A DNA stretch of 29,810 nucleotides from Christensenellaceae bacterium (lineage in GTDB: Bacteria > Bacillota > Clostridia > Christensenellales > Aristaeellaceae). Under the pieces are notes generated by a model that was not told where the DNA came from, ran no database searches, and saw nothing but the letters and a program-made list of their open reading frames with translations. The stretch spans positions 1-29,810 of the forward strand of contig JADGQP010000003.1 of NCBI GenBank assembly GCA_017881705.1, written 5' to 3'. Of this stretch, positions 1-7,759 are shown in pieces. The position numbers were made by a program, and so were the translations under genes. The stretch's first letter is position 1. Each line of letters begins with the position of its first letter.

Positions 1-178
1 CGCGCGCTTTCTCTTCGGGCGCCTTGTCGATGTCTTCGTAACGCATCGCTTTTGCGTTGCCCAGCTGCGCCAGCGTCATCGTGATCGCCGCGGTCAGCGT
101 CGTCTTGCCGTGATCGACATGCCCGATGGTGCCAACGTTTACGTGCGGCTTGGTGCGTTCAAAATGTGCCTTGGACAT
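1..178 (-). CDS. tuf: Elongation factor Tu, N-terminal part (runs off left edge)
   Basis: EF-Tu is the GTPase that delivers aminoacyl-tRNA to the ribosomal A site in the cytoplasm. Only the first 59 codons are present. They read MSKAHFERTKPHVNVGTIG and then the P-loop GHVDHGKTTL at about residues 19-28, followed by the start of switch I, which is a very close match to bacterial EF-Tu. The ATG at 178 is preceded by an AGGAGG-like site at about 183-190. It is the last gene of the str operon, 67 bp downstream of fusA on the same strand, and no terminator or separate promoter is apparent in that gap. The remainder lies outside the window. Confidence 0.97.
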   Translation of the reverse strand, partial: MSKAHFERTKPHVNVGTIGHVDHGKTTLTAAITMTLAQLGNAKAMRYEDIDKAPEEKAR

Positions 179-245
179 GGTTTGTTCCTCCTTAAAATAC
201 GGATGTGAAAGCGATTCTACGCTTCTAGTTCAGGGGAATACGGGT

Positions 246-2327
246 TCAATTTTCCTTCTTGCGGCCGGTAACGCTTTCGGTGATGCTCTTGGGCACTTCT
301 TCGTAATGGTCGAACTGCATCGTGAACAGTCCGCGGCCCTGCGTACGGCTGCGAAGGTCGGTCGCGTAGCCGAACATCTCCGACAGCGGCACGACTGCGT
401 GCACGCTCTGCTCGCCCAGACGGGCTTCCATGCCCTCAATGCGGCCGCGGCGGCTGGAGATATCGCCGATGATATCGCCCATGTACTGTTCGGGGGTGAT
501 GACCTCCACCTTCATAACGGGTTCCATCAGGCAGGGGTCAGCCTTGGACAGCGCTTCCTTGAAGGCCATGGAGCCGGCGATCTTGAAGGCCATTTCGGAA
601 GAGTCGACTTCGTGGTAGCTGCCATCGTATACGATGGCTTTGAAGTCCACAACTTCGTAACCGCCCAAGAGGCCGCTTTGGGATGCCTCGCGGATACCGT
701 CGTCGATGGGGGAGATGAACTCCTTGGGAATCGAGCCGCCCACGGTTTTGTTTTCAAAAGAGTATCCCACGCCGGGTGCGACAGGCTCGATACGGATTTT
801 GCAGTGACCATACTGGCCGTGGCCACCGGTTTGGCGGATGTAGCGGCCTTCCGCTTCGGCAGCCCTGCGGATGGTTTCGCGGTAAGCCACCTGGGGTTTG
901 CCGACTGTGGCTTCCACCTTGAACTCGCGCAGCATACGATCCACGATGATCTCCAGGTGGAGTTCGCCCATGCCTGCGATGATGGTCTGGCCGGTCTGCG
1001 TGTCGGTGTAGGTTTTAAAGGTCGGGTCTTCCTCGGCGAGCTTGAGCAGCGCCATGGTCATCTTATCCTGGCCGGCCTTGGTTTTAGGCTCGATGGCGAC
1101 CTGGATTACGGGATCCGGAAACTCCATGGATTCCAGAATGACCTGATCGTTTTCATCGCAGAGGGTATCGGCGGTGGTGGTGTCCTTCAGGCCGACGACG
1201 CCGCAAATCTCGCCGCTGTATACGGTTTCGACTTCTTCGCGGTGATTGGCGTGCATCATCAGCAATCGGCCCACGCGCTCGCGCTTTTGTTTGGTGGAGT
1301 TAAATACGTAACTGCCGGAGGAGAGCGTACCGCTGTACACGCGCACGAAGGCCAGCTTGCCGACGAACGGGTCGGTCATGATCTTGAAGGCCAGCGCGGA
1401 GAACGGCTCGCTATCGGAAGCGTGACGATCAATTTCCACTTCAGGGTGTTCGGGTTTGGTGCCGCGGATGCAGGCTACATCCAGAGGCGAGGGCAGGTAA
1501 TCCACCACCGCGTCCAGCAGCGGCTGCACGCCCTTGTTGCGGTACGAGGTTCCGCACAGCACAGGCGTCATGTCGTTGGCGATGGTCGTTTTACGGATGG
1601 CGGATTTAATCTCCTCAATGGTAATTTCCTCACCATTAAAGAACTTTTCCAGCAGCGTCTCGTCCTGCTCGGCTATGGATTCGATAAGTTTCTGGCGGCA
1701 CTCTTCGGCCTGGCTGCGAAGCGACTCGGGAATTTCCTCGTCGCGAATATCCTTGCCTTCGTCGTCGTAGTACACTTCGGCCTTCATGCGAACCAGGTCG
1801 ATGATGCCCTTGAAGGTATTTTCTACGCCGATGGGCAGTTGGATGGGTACAGCGTTGGCGTTCAGGCGATCCTTCATCATGTTCACCGCACGGAAGAAGT
1901 CCGCGCCGGTGATGTCCATTTTGTTGATGTAGGCGATGCGGGGAACCTTATACTTGTTGGCCTGGCGCCAAACGGTTTCGCTCTGAGGCTCAACGCCACC
2001 CTTGGCACAAAATACGGCTACGGCGCCATCCAGCACGCGCAGGCTGCGCTCCACTTCCACGGTGAAGTCCACGTGGCCCGGAGTGTCGATGATATTGATT
2101 CGGTGGCCTTTCCAAAGGCAGGTGGTAGCAGCGGAGGTAATGGTAATGCCACGCTCCTGCTCTTGCTCCATCCAGTCCATGGTAGCCGCGCCCTCATGCA
2201 CTTCGCCCATACGGTGCGTACGCCCTGTATAAAACAGGATACGCTCGGTAGTCGTTGTTTTTCCGGCGTCGATATGCGCCATAATACCGATATTCCGCAC
2301 CTTTTCCAGCGGGTGACTTCTTGGCAT
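246..2327 (-). CDS. fusA: Elongation factor G
   Basis: EF-G is the translocation GTPase and also works with the ribosome recycling factor. The 693-residue length is normal for the family. The G1 P-loop AHIDAGKTTTTER is at about residues 17-29, followed by switch I ending RGITITSAATT, the G3 motif DTPGHVDF and the G4 motif NKMD. Domain IV carries the expected GGHGQYGHC segment. The ATG at 2327 has an AAAGGAG ribosome binding site about 10 bases upstream. It lies between rpsG and tuf in the usual str operon order. I see nothing unusual such as truncation or a missing GTPase residue. Paralogous EF-G-like tetracycline-resistance proteins are unlikely because of the operon position and conserved domains. 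Confidence 0.98.
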   Translation of the reverse strand: MPRSHPLEKVRNIGIMAHIDAGKTTTTERILFYTGRTHRMGEVHEGAATMDWMEQEQERGITITSAATTCLWKGHRINIIDTPGHVDFTVEVERSLRVLDGAVAVFCAKGGVEPQSETVWRQANKYKVPRIAYINKMDITGADFFRAVNMMKDRLNANAVPIQLPIGVENTFKGIIDLVRMKAEVYYDDEGKDIRDEEIPESLRSQAEECRQKLIESIAEQDETLLEKFFNGEEITIEEIKSAIRKTTIANDMTPVLCGTSYRNKGVQPLLDAVVDYLPSPLDVACIRGTKPEHPEVEIDRHASDSEPFSALAFKIMTDPFVGKLAFVRVYSGTLSSGSYVFNSTKQKRERVGRLLMMHANHREEVETVYSGEICGVVGLKDTTTADTLCDENDQVILESMEFPDPVIQVAIEPKTKAGQDKMTMALLKLAEEDPTFKTYTDTQTGQTIIAGMGELHLEIIVDRMLREFKVEATVGKPQVAYRETIRRAAEAEGRYIRQTGGHGQYGHCKIRIEPVAPGVGYSFENKTVGGSIPKEFISPIDDGIREASQSGLLGGYEVVDFKAIVYDGSYHEVDSSEMAFKIAGSMAFKEALSKADPCLMEPVMKVEVITPEQYMGDIIGDISSRRGRIEGMEARLGEQSVHAVVPLSEMFGYATDLRSRTQGRGLFTMQFDHYEEVPKSITESVTGRKKEN

Positions 2328-2383
2328 AAACGATGGGTCTCCTTTCGAAATCGCTTCTTAACGAAACAGATATTTGCGTGCGC

Positions 2384-2854
2384 TTACCAGCGATAGTGAG
2401 CGAACGCTTTGTTGGCTTCGGCCATGCGGTGCATTTCTTCCTTGCGCTTCACGGCGTTGCCGGTATTGTTGGCGGCATCGAGTAGTTCCGCGGCGAGGCG
2501 CTCGGCCATGGTTTTTTCACCGCGCTTGCGGCTAAATTCCACGATCCAGCGCAGGCCCAGCGTTTGCCGGCGCTCGGGACGGATTTCGATAGGTACCTGG
2601 TAGGTGGCGCCGCCTACGCGGCGGGCCTTTACTTCCAACTGAGGCGCTACGTTGGCTAAAGCCGCGGCGAACACATCGTTGGCATCCTTGCCGGTCTTTT
2701 CGGCGATGGTAGTAAACGCGGTATAGCAGATGTGCTGCGCCGTGCCGCGCTTGCCTTGCATCATGATCTGGTTGATCAGCTTGGTAACTACCGTGGTTCC
2801 GTGTACGGGATCCGGCAGTACCTCGCGTTTGGGAATAAATCCACGACGGGGCAT
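2384..2854 (-). CDS. rpsG: 30S ribosomal protein S7
   Basis: S7 nucleates assembly of the 30S head by binding the 3' major domain of 16S rRNA. At 156 residues it is full length, beginning MPRRGFIPKREVLPDP and ending in the typical EMHRMAEANKAFAHYRW helix. The ATG at 2854 follows an AAGGAGGG site with a 6-base spacer. The gene sits between rpsL and fusA as in most bacteria. The 240-base spacer separating it from rpsL is unusually long and contains small hairpins (see the 2855-3094 entry), so S7 might be expressed or controlled partly independently of rpsL. Confidence 0.98.
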   Translation of the reverse strand: MPRRGFIPKREVLPDPVHGTTVVTKLINQIMMQGKRGTAQHICYTAFTTIAEKTGKDANDVFAAALANVAPQLEVKARRVGGATYQVPIEIRPERRQTLGLRWIVEFSRKRGEKTMAERLAAELLDAANNTGNAVKRKEEMHRMAEANKAFAHYRW

Positions 2855-3094
2855 GAGATTCCCTCCTTACATTGGCTTGAGCGGCTGTGCCGCTTTTACG
2901 GTTTCACTCGTTGTTTTACGGTTTGCGCGCTGTACACGGGCTTTCTGGCGGCCGTCAGCATCGGTCGCTCCAGGGGTATGGAGAGCCACGCGGTATACGG
3001 GCGGCCTTGCGTGTGGGTAACACGCGGTGCCGCGCAACGTGCCTGCGCCCGCTCCGAAAGAGCTCCTGCATGGGCAGCGCAAAGGGGGACCCTA
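2855..3094 (-). other. Long rpsL-rpsG spacer with hairpins
   Basis: This 240-base stretch between rpsL and rpsG holds no convincing gene. Visible structure on the transcribed (minus) strand includes a 6-bp perfect stem with a 5-base loop at 3009-3025 (GCGTGT/ACACGC) and a 5-bp perfect stem with a 3-base loop at 2881-2893 (GCGGC/GCCGC) located just before the rpsG ribosome binding site. In Escherichia coli the rpsL-rpsG intercistronic RNA is the S7 feedback site; whether this spacer does the same is inference, because no sequence match was established. Confidence 0.4.
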
Positions 3095-3469
3095 TTACTT
3101 CTTGGGCCGCTTCGCACCGTACAGGGAACGAGACTGCATCCGCTTGGCCACGCCGGCGGTATCCAGAGCGCCACGGATGATATGGTAACGAACGCCAGGC
3201 AGGTCGCGTACGCGGCCGCCGCGGATGAGCACAACGCTGTGCTCCTGCAGGTTGTGGCCGATGCCGGGAATGTAGCATGTACCTTCGATTTGATTGGTCA
3301 GTCGAATACGCGCGATTTTACGCAGCGCGGAATTCGGCTTTTTCGGCGTGGCGGTCTTCACGCTCAGGCATACGCCGCGTTTTTGCGGGCAGCCCTGCAG
3401 GATCGGAGCCTTGGAGTGCTCCTCCAGCTTTTCCCGCCCTTTACGAACCAACTGATTAATCGTGGGCAA
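3095..3469 (-). CDS. rpsL: 30S ribosomal protein S12
   Basis: S12 lies at the decoding centre and governs accuracy and streptomycin response. I place the start at TTG 3469, giving a 124-residue protein beginning MPTINQLVRKGR, the family's normal N-terminus; an in-frame GTG at 3478 overlaps the GGAGG site and would add three foreign residues. The GGAGG lies 8 bases before the TTG. The PKKPNSALRK segment keeps the lysine where streptomycin-resistance changes occur, and GGRVRDLPGVRYH keeps the aspartate that is methylthiolated in many bacteria, so a streptomycin-sensitive form is expected (inference). It is second in the str operon, downstream of the L7Ae-family gene. Confidence 0.98.
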   Translation of the reverse strand: MPTINQLVRKGREKLEEHSKAPILQGCPQKRGVCLSVKTATPKKPNSALRKIARIRLTNQIEGTCYIPGIGHNLQEHSVVLIRGGRVRDLPGVRYHIIRGALDTAGVAKRMQSRSLYGAKRPKK

Positions 3470-3534
3470 AGATAACACCTCCGAGTTAATGTTCCATAAA
3501 CGTCCCTCAACCCCAGGGGCGATGTACGGTTAGA

Positions 3535-3780
3535 TTATTTGAGAAGCGCTGCTGCGGCGGTTTTAACCCCTACCTGGCAGAGCTTTCCCAGCTTTTCCAT
3601 GCTTTCCGTTACGGTAACGGGCACATGGTGTTCCTCACAGGCGGCCTCGATCTGGCGGTAGATAAACTCTTCCGCGTCCTTGCACAGAAAAACGTGCGCC
3701 GCTCGCCCGTCCTTGATGGCGCGAAGCACCTGCTTGGTGCCCGCCACGCGCCTGCCTGGCTGGCGAAGCTGTTCTTCCAT
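3535..3780 (-). CDS. rplGB: L7Ae-family ribosomal protein (YbxF/RplGB-like)
   Basis: An 81-residue member of the L7Ae/L30e/S12e/Gadd45 family, which in Firmicutes binds kink-turn RNA. The core reads LRAIKDGRAAHVFLCKDAEE, followed by a central helix-strand segment, and ends SMEKLGKLCQVGVKTAAAALL, the usual C-terminal half of this family. The ATG at 3780 is preceded by GGGAGGG about 8 bases upstream. In many Firmicutes this gene sits between rpoC and rpsL; here it is first in the operon and directly follows its own strong promoter. It is therefore the leading gene of the rpsL-rpsG-fusA-tuf transcript. The exact ribosomal role in this organism is inferred from homologues. Confidence 0.9.
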   Translation of the reverse strand: MEEQLRQPGRRVAGTKQVLRAIKDGRAAHVFLCKDAEEFIYRQIEAACEEHHVPVTVTESMEKLGKLCQVGVKTAAAALLK

Positions 3781-3886
3781 GCGGTCGTCCCTCCCGAGGA
3801 TGTCTGTGATGCCCGTGATAACACCGAAAACGGCAACTTAGACGTTGCTTGGCTTTTAGGGTGCGCACACAGCGGGCAACCATAGC

Positions 3887-3915
3887 ATAATATCACGCAA
3901 ATAATGGCTTGTCAA
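3887..3915 (-). promoter_or_regulatory. SigA-type promoter of the str operon
   Basis: On the minus strand the -35 box TTGACA (3910-3915) is separated by exactly 17 bases from the -10 box TATTAT (3887-3892), which also carries an upstream TG one base away (extended -10). The predicted start of transcription is near 3880, leaving a leader of about 100 bases before the L7Ae-family gene. It is one of the best promoter matches in the window, consistent with a highly expressed translation operon. Confidence 0.85.
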
Positions 3916-4004
3916 TGCTTTTCGCGATTCTGCCGCAGGGAGCGCGCACTGGTGATGGGAAGAAATGCTGACGTAAAAATGGCAGCGAGGTGAAGATGGA
4001 CGGT

Positions 4005-4466
4005 TTACTTAGGCGCACTCTCCGGCTGTAAAGCGGCAGGCGCGCGGTTGACCCACGAATAGTGCGCCAGACCCAACACCACCAACAGGCCGCCCAGGAG
4101 CTTGCCTGTGCCGACAACGCCGGTAAACGCGTAATCCAGCGCGAGCCCCGTGCCCAACTGGCTGATGAAAATCAGCACCGAGCCCAGGAAAGCGGGTATT
4201 CTTGGGGTGATATAGATGAGCAGCTGCACCATCGCCACGCCGAACGCGCCGCCCAGGAACATCATCACCTTGCGAAAGGAGAGCGCCCCGATCGGTTGCA
4301 TGGCGGCGGGCTCGCCCATGATGAAAAGAACAATCAGCGCAGCGGTCAAACCGGTGATATAGTTCATCAGCGTGGCCATGGAAAGCCCGTTGTATTTGGC
4401 GTACGCCGCGTTGAGGTAACGGCAGAGCACCGTGTTGGCGCCCACGAAAATCGCGATTAAAAACAT
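4005..4466 (-). CDS. YdcZ-type half-size DMT transporter subunit
   Basis: A 153-residue integral membrane protein of the DMT superfamily, YdcZ (DUF606) type. About five hydrophobic helices are visible, starting at MFLIAIFVGANTVLCRYL and including MNYITGLTAALIVLFIM and GVAMVQLLIYITP, with a short polar C-terminal tail. The ATG at 4466 follows AAAGGAG with a normal spacer. The upstream gene encodes a second protein of the same kind and ends only 12 bases away, which is the layout expected of two half transporters forming a heterodimer (inference). Substrate cannot be deduced from the sequence. No intrinsic terminator was evident in the 89 bases between this gene and the str promoter. Confidence 0.8.
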   Translation of the reverse strand: MFLIAIFVGANTVLCRYLNAAYAKYNGLSMATLMNYITGLTAALIVLFIMGEPAAMQPIGALSFRKVMMFLGGAFGVAMVQLLIYITPRIPAFLGSVLIFISQLGTGLALDYAFTGVVGTGKLLGGLLVVLGLAHYSWVNRAPAALQPESAPK

Positions 4467-4478
4467 CGGTGTTCTCCT

Positions 4479-4901
4479 TTATAATGCAATCATCACGGCG
4501 ATGCCGCCGGCGATCAGCGCAAAGCTGATGAGGTGCTGGGGTTTAAAAGGATGTTTTATCGCCCCGAACAAGCCGAATTGATCAATCGCCGCGCCCAGCA
4601 GCGTCTGCCCAAGCAGCATCAGCGCCACGGGCACCGATACGCCCAGCGCCGCGAAGCTCGCGTTGCAGCCCAACACCGTAAATACGCCAAACGCACCGCC
4701 AAGGTAAGCGAACCAGGGTGTGGCGCGTTGCCAACGGAATTTTTCACGGCGCAGAAGCAAAAAAAGCAAAATCGTGATCAAACCCACTACGTGCACAAGC
4801 ACGGTGGCCCGGTAAGTGCCCATAACAAGCGCCAGGTCGCCGTTTTGCGCAACCGTGATGGCCGACAGCGCCCCGCCGAGGATGGCAAACAGGGTCAGCA
4901 T
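4479..4901 (-). CDS. YdcZ-type half-size DMT transporter subunit
   Basis: A 140-residue protein of the same YdcZ/DUF606 type as its downstream neighbour, almost entirely hydrophobic with about five transmembrane helices. Segments such as GALSAITVAQNGDLALVMG near the N-terminus and WFAYLGGAFGVFTVLGCNAS and ALMLLGQTLLGAAIDQFGLFG further on are typical of the family. The ATG at 4901 is preceded by AGGAGGGG about 6 bases away. It is the first gene of a two-gene unit and is transcribed divergently from the SpoIID-like gene. It probably forms one half of a heterodimeric exporter or importer of unknown substrate. Confidence 0.8.
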   Translation of the reverse strand: MLTLFAILGGALSAITVAQNGDLALVMGTYRATVLVHVVGLITILLFLLLRREKFRWQRATPWFAYLGGAFGVFTVLGCNASFAALGVSVPVALMLLGQTLLGAAIDQFGLFGAIKHPFKPQHLISFALIAGGIAVMIAL

Positions 4902-4923
4902 TCAATCCCCTCCTACTAGCAGC

Positions 4924-4929
4924 AGTATA
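4924..4929 (-). promoter_or_regulatory. Possible extended -10 promoter of the YdcZ pair
   Basis: On the minus strand TATACT is preceded by TGC, an extended -10 arrangement, about 22 bases before the start codon. No recognisable -35 box lies 16-18 bases upstream, so this is a tentative call. Confidence 0.4.
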
Positions 4930-5019
4930 GCAGGTTTTTCGTCGCCGCGCGCGCACAATCGCTGAAATGGGCGAAAAATAGACACATGAGCATGTGGGCA
5001 GTTGTTTACAGGCCGACGG

Positions 5020-5048
5020 TTGCAACTTTGAACCGGGCATGATACGAT
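5020..5048 (+). promoter_or_regulatory. Probable promoter of the SpoIID-like gene
   Basis: TTGCAA (5020-5025) and TACGAT (5043-5048) are 17 bases apart, and the -10 box has a TG one base upstream. The implied leader is about 80 bases. A 14-base palindrome, CACATGAGCATGTG (4983-4996), lies just upstream between the divergent genes and could be an operator. Confidence 0.5.
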
Positions 5049-5137
5049 GTTTAGGATACGGCGAATCAACGGCGCATTTGTACGCTGAAGCAAACCATTC
5101 ATTTACGTCTGAGTTCCCAACAAGGGAGGTACAACAG

Positions 5138-7012
5138 ATGAAAACATCCGCTTTTCGTCGGATTCTTATCATATTGCTGGCGTTTGCCGTGTTTTGGCCG
5201 CTGGCGGGCACAGGCGCGGAAAGTGCGGTTGATACGATCCCGACAGCCCAGAGCGCATCCCCCCAGGCCCTGCGTGTGCGGTTAACCCGCTTCAGCGAGC
5301 TTACCCGTCTGGACATCACGCTCAACGGCTTATACAGCGCGCAGGTCGCCGATGCCGAGCTGATGTTCGGCCGCGGCGCCGACCTGACCGTGATGCTGAA
5401 GGAAGGCCGCCTGTACCTGTATTATATGGATAGCCGACTGGACGCCGGAACCGAAATAACGCTCAAGCGCCATCCCGTGGATGCCGGAACGCTCAACGGC
5501 CTGCAGTTTGCCAATAATCCCGCCATTTACGAGGGCGACCTGCGTGTGAGTATTGTGGAAGATAAACTGCAGCTGATTCTGACCGTCGGCGTGGAAGACT
5601 ATGTGAAGGGCGTGGTACCCTACGAGATGAGCGACAGTTTTCCGTTGGAGGCGCTCAAGGCGCAGGCCGTGGCCGCCCGCACCTATGCCGTAAGCAAGGC
5701 GCTGGGCAATACGAAAAACGATTACGACCTTGTGGACAACACCAACGACCAGGTATACCGCGGCCGCCGTGCGGATTATGTAAACGCGGCGAAGGCCGTG
5801 GACGAAACCCGCGGCGTATGCGGATTTTACAAAGGTAAGCTGGCGATGTGTTATTACAGCGCCAGCAACGGCGGGCAAACGGAGCTGGCCGAGCACGAGT
5901 GGGGCGAAGATCAGGCGGCAGGCTACCTGGATATGCGCGACGATCCTTACGACCTGGCAAACCCCCAGAGCAAGGTGCTCTCCGTTACCGTGCCCAAAAC
6001 AGCGGCTACGGTGAAGGATATGCCTTACGTGGTGCGCCTTCTGCTTTGCAACCAGCTTGCCGGCACCCTGACCGCCGCCGGATACGACCCCTCGCCGGAA
6101 AGCCTGCTGGTCGACTCGGTTTCCGCCCTGTGGGTGGACACGCCAAGGTTTTCGGGCGCATCGCGCCTGTATACGATGCTGCACATCACGTTTGAGTATT
6201 CCGCGCGCACCCGCACCGACGCTTCGCCGGCGGAACCCGCGGCGCCCAAGGAGCAAGGCGTGTCGGTCGACCAGGAAGTGAGCCTGTTTACGGCCACACC
6301 GTCGCCTACGCCCACGCAGACCCCCACGCCTTCACCTACTACGCTGCAGGAAACGCCCTCGCCGTCTGCGCCTGTAGCCACACCTTCGCCTATGCCAGCG
6401 CCCAGTTACGGCCCCTTTGTGAAGGCTGCCCAACCGGTTACGCTGGACATCCCCATTTTCCCGGACGCGGAAAAATGGCTGTCGCTCAGCATCAACGGCG
6501 ATGAGAACGAGATGTTTACCGTTGTGGATAATACCGTTTCCTTCTCCATCCAGTCGCGCCGCTTCGGTCATGGCGTTGGGTTGAGCCAGCGCGGCGCGGA
6601 ATGGATGGCGGGGCATGACGCGAAAACCTATGTGGACATCCTGAGCTTCTATTATCCGGGTATGGAGCTGATGCGTTATCCCGACGAAGTACAGGCGCTG
6701 CCGACGGTGGAGCCGGCGCTGATGGAAACGGCGGGTCCCGTGCCTACGCTTACGCCCCGGCCTACGCTGATGCCGGTGACCCAAGCGCTGCCGGTCGGCG
6801 CCTGGTATGCCTCAGTCACGGGAATTACGGACGATTCCACGCTGAACCTGCGCGCCACGCCCGACCTTTCCGGCGAGGTCGTGATGCGGCTGTACAAGAA
6901 CCAGCGGCTGATTGTGCTGGAGATTTGCCCCCAGGATGGTTGGGTTCACGTTAAAACAGACGCAACAGAAGGCTACGTGATGGAAAAATTCCTGACCAGA
7001 GAAATTCAGTAA
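5138..7012 (+). CDS. Secreted SpoIID/LytB-like protein with P/T linker and SH3 tail
   Basis: A 624-residue exported protein. Residues 1-28 form a signal peptide (basic start, ILIILLAFAVFWPLA core, small residues before cleavage). A SpoIID/LytB domain follows: GVEDYVKGVVPYEM (151-164) contains the likely catalytic glutamate E163, then AQAVAARTYAV (175-185), and GHGVGLSQRGAEWM (477-490). SpoIID proteins are lytic transglycosylases acting on denuded glycan strands. Between the two conserved halves lies an unusually long insert with a Pro/Thr/Ser-rich stretch (385-422). A second Thr/Pro linker (521-553) leads to an SH3-like wall-binding domain (555-620). The ATG at 5138 has AGGGAGGT upstream; the longer upstream frame lacks a signal peptide at its start. 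It may be a cell-wall remodelling enzyme rather than true sporulation SpoIID, since no spoIIQ or spoIIR context exists. Confidence 0.85.
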   Translation: MKTSAFRRILIILLAFAVFWPLAGTGAESAVDTIPTAQSASPQALRVRLTRFSELTRLDITLNGLYSAQVADAELMFGRGADLTVMLKEGRLYLYYMDSRLDAGTEITLKRHPVDAGTLNGLQFANNPAIYEGDLRVSIVEDKLQLILTVGVEDYVKGVVPYEMSDSFPLEALKAQAVAARTYAVSKALGNTKNDYDLVDNTNDQVYRGRRADYVNAAKAVDETRGVCGFYKGKLAMCYYSASNGGQTELAEHEWGEDQAAGYLDMRDDPYDLANPQSKVLSVTVPKTAATVKDMPYVVRLLLCNQLAGTLTAAGYDPSPESLLVDSVSALWVDTPRFSGASRLYTMLHITFEYSARTRTDASPAEPAAPKEQGVSVDQEVSLFTATPSPTPTQTPTPSPTTLQETPSPSAPVATPSPMPAPSYGPFVKAAQPVTLDIPIFPDAEKWLSLSINGDENEMFTVVDNTVSFSIQSRRFGHGVGLSQRGAEWMAGHDAKTYVDILSFYYPGMELMRYPDEVQALPTVEPALMETAGPVPTLTPRPTLMPVTQALPVGAWYASVTGITDDSTLNLRATPDLSGEVVMRLYKNQRLIVLEICPQDGWVHVKTDATEGYVMEKFLTREIQ

Positions 7013-7050
7013 TACGGCGGTTTGCGCGGGCTAACCGCTTCGCAGGGGGA

Positions 7051-7079
7051 TTGACAGGCCGCCCGGTTTCGGATATCGT
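7051..7079 (+). promoter_or_regulatory. Promoter of the uridine kinase gene
   Basis: TTGACA (7051-7056) and TATCGT (7074-7079) are separated by 17 bases, about 33 bases upstream of the start codon. A weak 6-bp stem (7017-7022 with 7033-7038) directly after the preceding gene may partly terminate that transcript. Confidence 0.6.
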
Positions 7080-7111
7080 GTGTAAAAACGGGGTAAAGAG
7101 GTCGAAAAACA

Positions 7112-7759
7112 ATGCTGATCATCGGAATCTGCGGAGCAAGCGGCAGCGGGAAGAGCACACTCGCCGCGGAGCTGTGCAACGCTATCGGCAGCGGCTGTAT
7201 GGTGATCAACCACGATTGTTATTATCGGGATCATCCGCATCTGAACCTTCAGGAACGTTCGCTGCTCAATTATGACGAACCCGGTATTTTCGACCACGAG
7301 CTGTTCCTTTCGGACATGAAAACGCTGTTGGCGGGCAACCCCATTACCCGCAAGGCGTACGACTATACCGTCCACCGGCGTGCCGACTGTGAAAATGAGC
7401 TGATTTTTCCCACCGATGTGTTGATTATCGAGGGGATTCACGTTTTTTACGACGAGCGGCTGTGCGAGTTGATGTTTTTAAAGCTCTATATGAGCGTGGA
7501 ACCGGATATCTGCCTGTTAAGGCGTATCACGCGCGACATCAACGAGCGCGGCCGCAATATCGATAACATCAGCCTCCAGTATCTAACGACCGTCAAACCC
7601 ATGTATGATAAGCACATCCGCAATTACGTCAATCTTGCGGACGTTATTGTAGCCCATGGCGGACGCAACGCGCGCGTCGTGGCCATTCTGGCGGGCTACA
7701 TCCGCGATGAGCTGGGTAACCGCAGCTGCGGTGTGCCGCAAAAAGAGAACCATGGATAA
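7112..7759 (+). CDS. udk: Uridine/cytidine kinase
   Basis: Phosphorylates uridine and cytidine in pyrimidine salvage using ATP or GTP, in the cytoplasm. The 215 residues match the family's usual length. The Walker A motif GASGSGKST is at 8-16, followed by NHDCYYRDHPHL, containing the conserved substrate-site aspartate and tyrosines, then NYDEPGIFD, YDYTVHRR and the strand IIEGIHVF. The RRITRDINERGR segment corresponds to the lid region. The start is the ATG at 7112 with an AAGAGGT site nearby. It appears to be a single gene with its own promoter. Its 3' end overlaps the first codons of a decayed gene by 8 bases, suggesting the two were once co-transcribed. Phosphoribulokinase is a less likely alternative. 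Confidence 0.9.
   Translation: MLIIGICGASGSGKSTLAAELCNAIGSGCMVINHDCYYRDHPHLNLQERSLLNYDEPGIFDHELFLSDMKTLLAGNPITRKAYDYTVHRRADCENELIFPTDVLIIEGIHVFYDERLCELMFLKLYMSVEPDICLLRRITRDINERGRNIDNISLQYLTTVKPMYDKHIRNYVNLADVIVAHGGRNARVVAILAGYIRDELGNRSCGVPQKENHG

Noticed and set aside
126..2396. A 756-codon open frame on the plus strand opposite fusA
   Set aside because: It is the antisense shadow of a conserved elongation factor gene; the protein has no recognisable domain and its length follows from the codon bias of fusA.
3476..3478. GTG as the start of rpsL
   Set aside because: It overlaps the GGAGG ribosome binding site; the TTG at 3467-3469 gives the conserved MPTINQL start with normal spacing.
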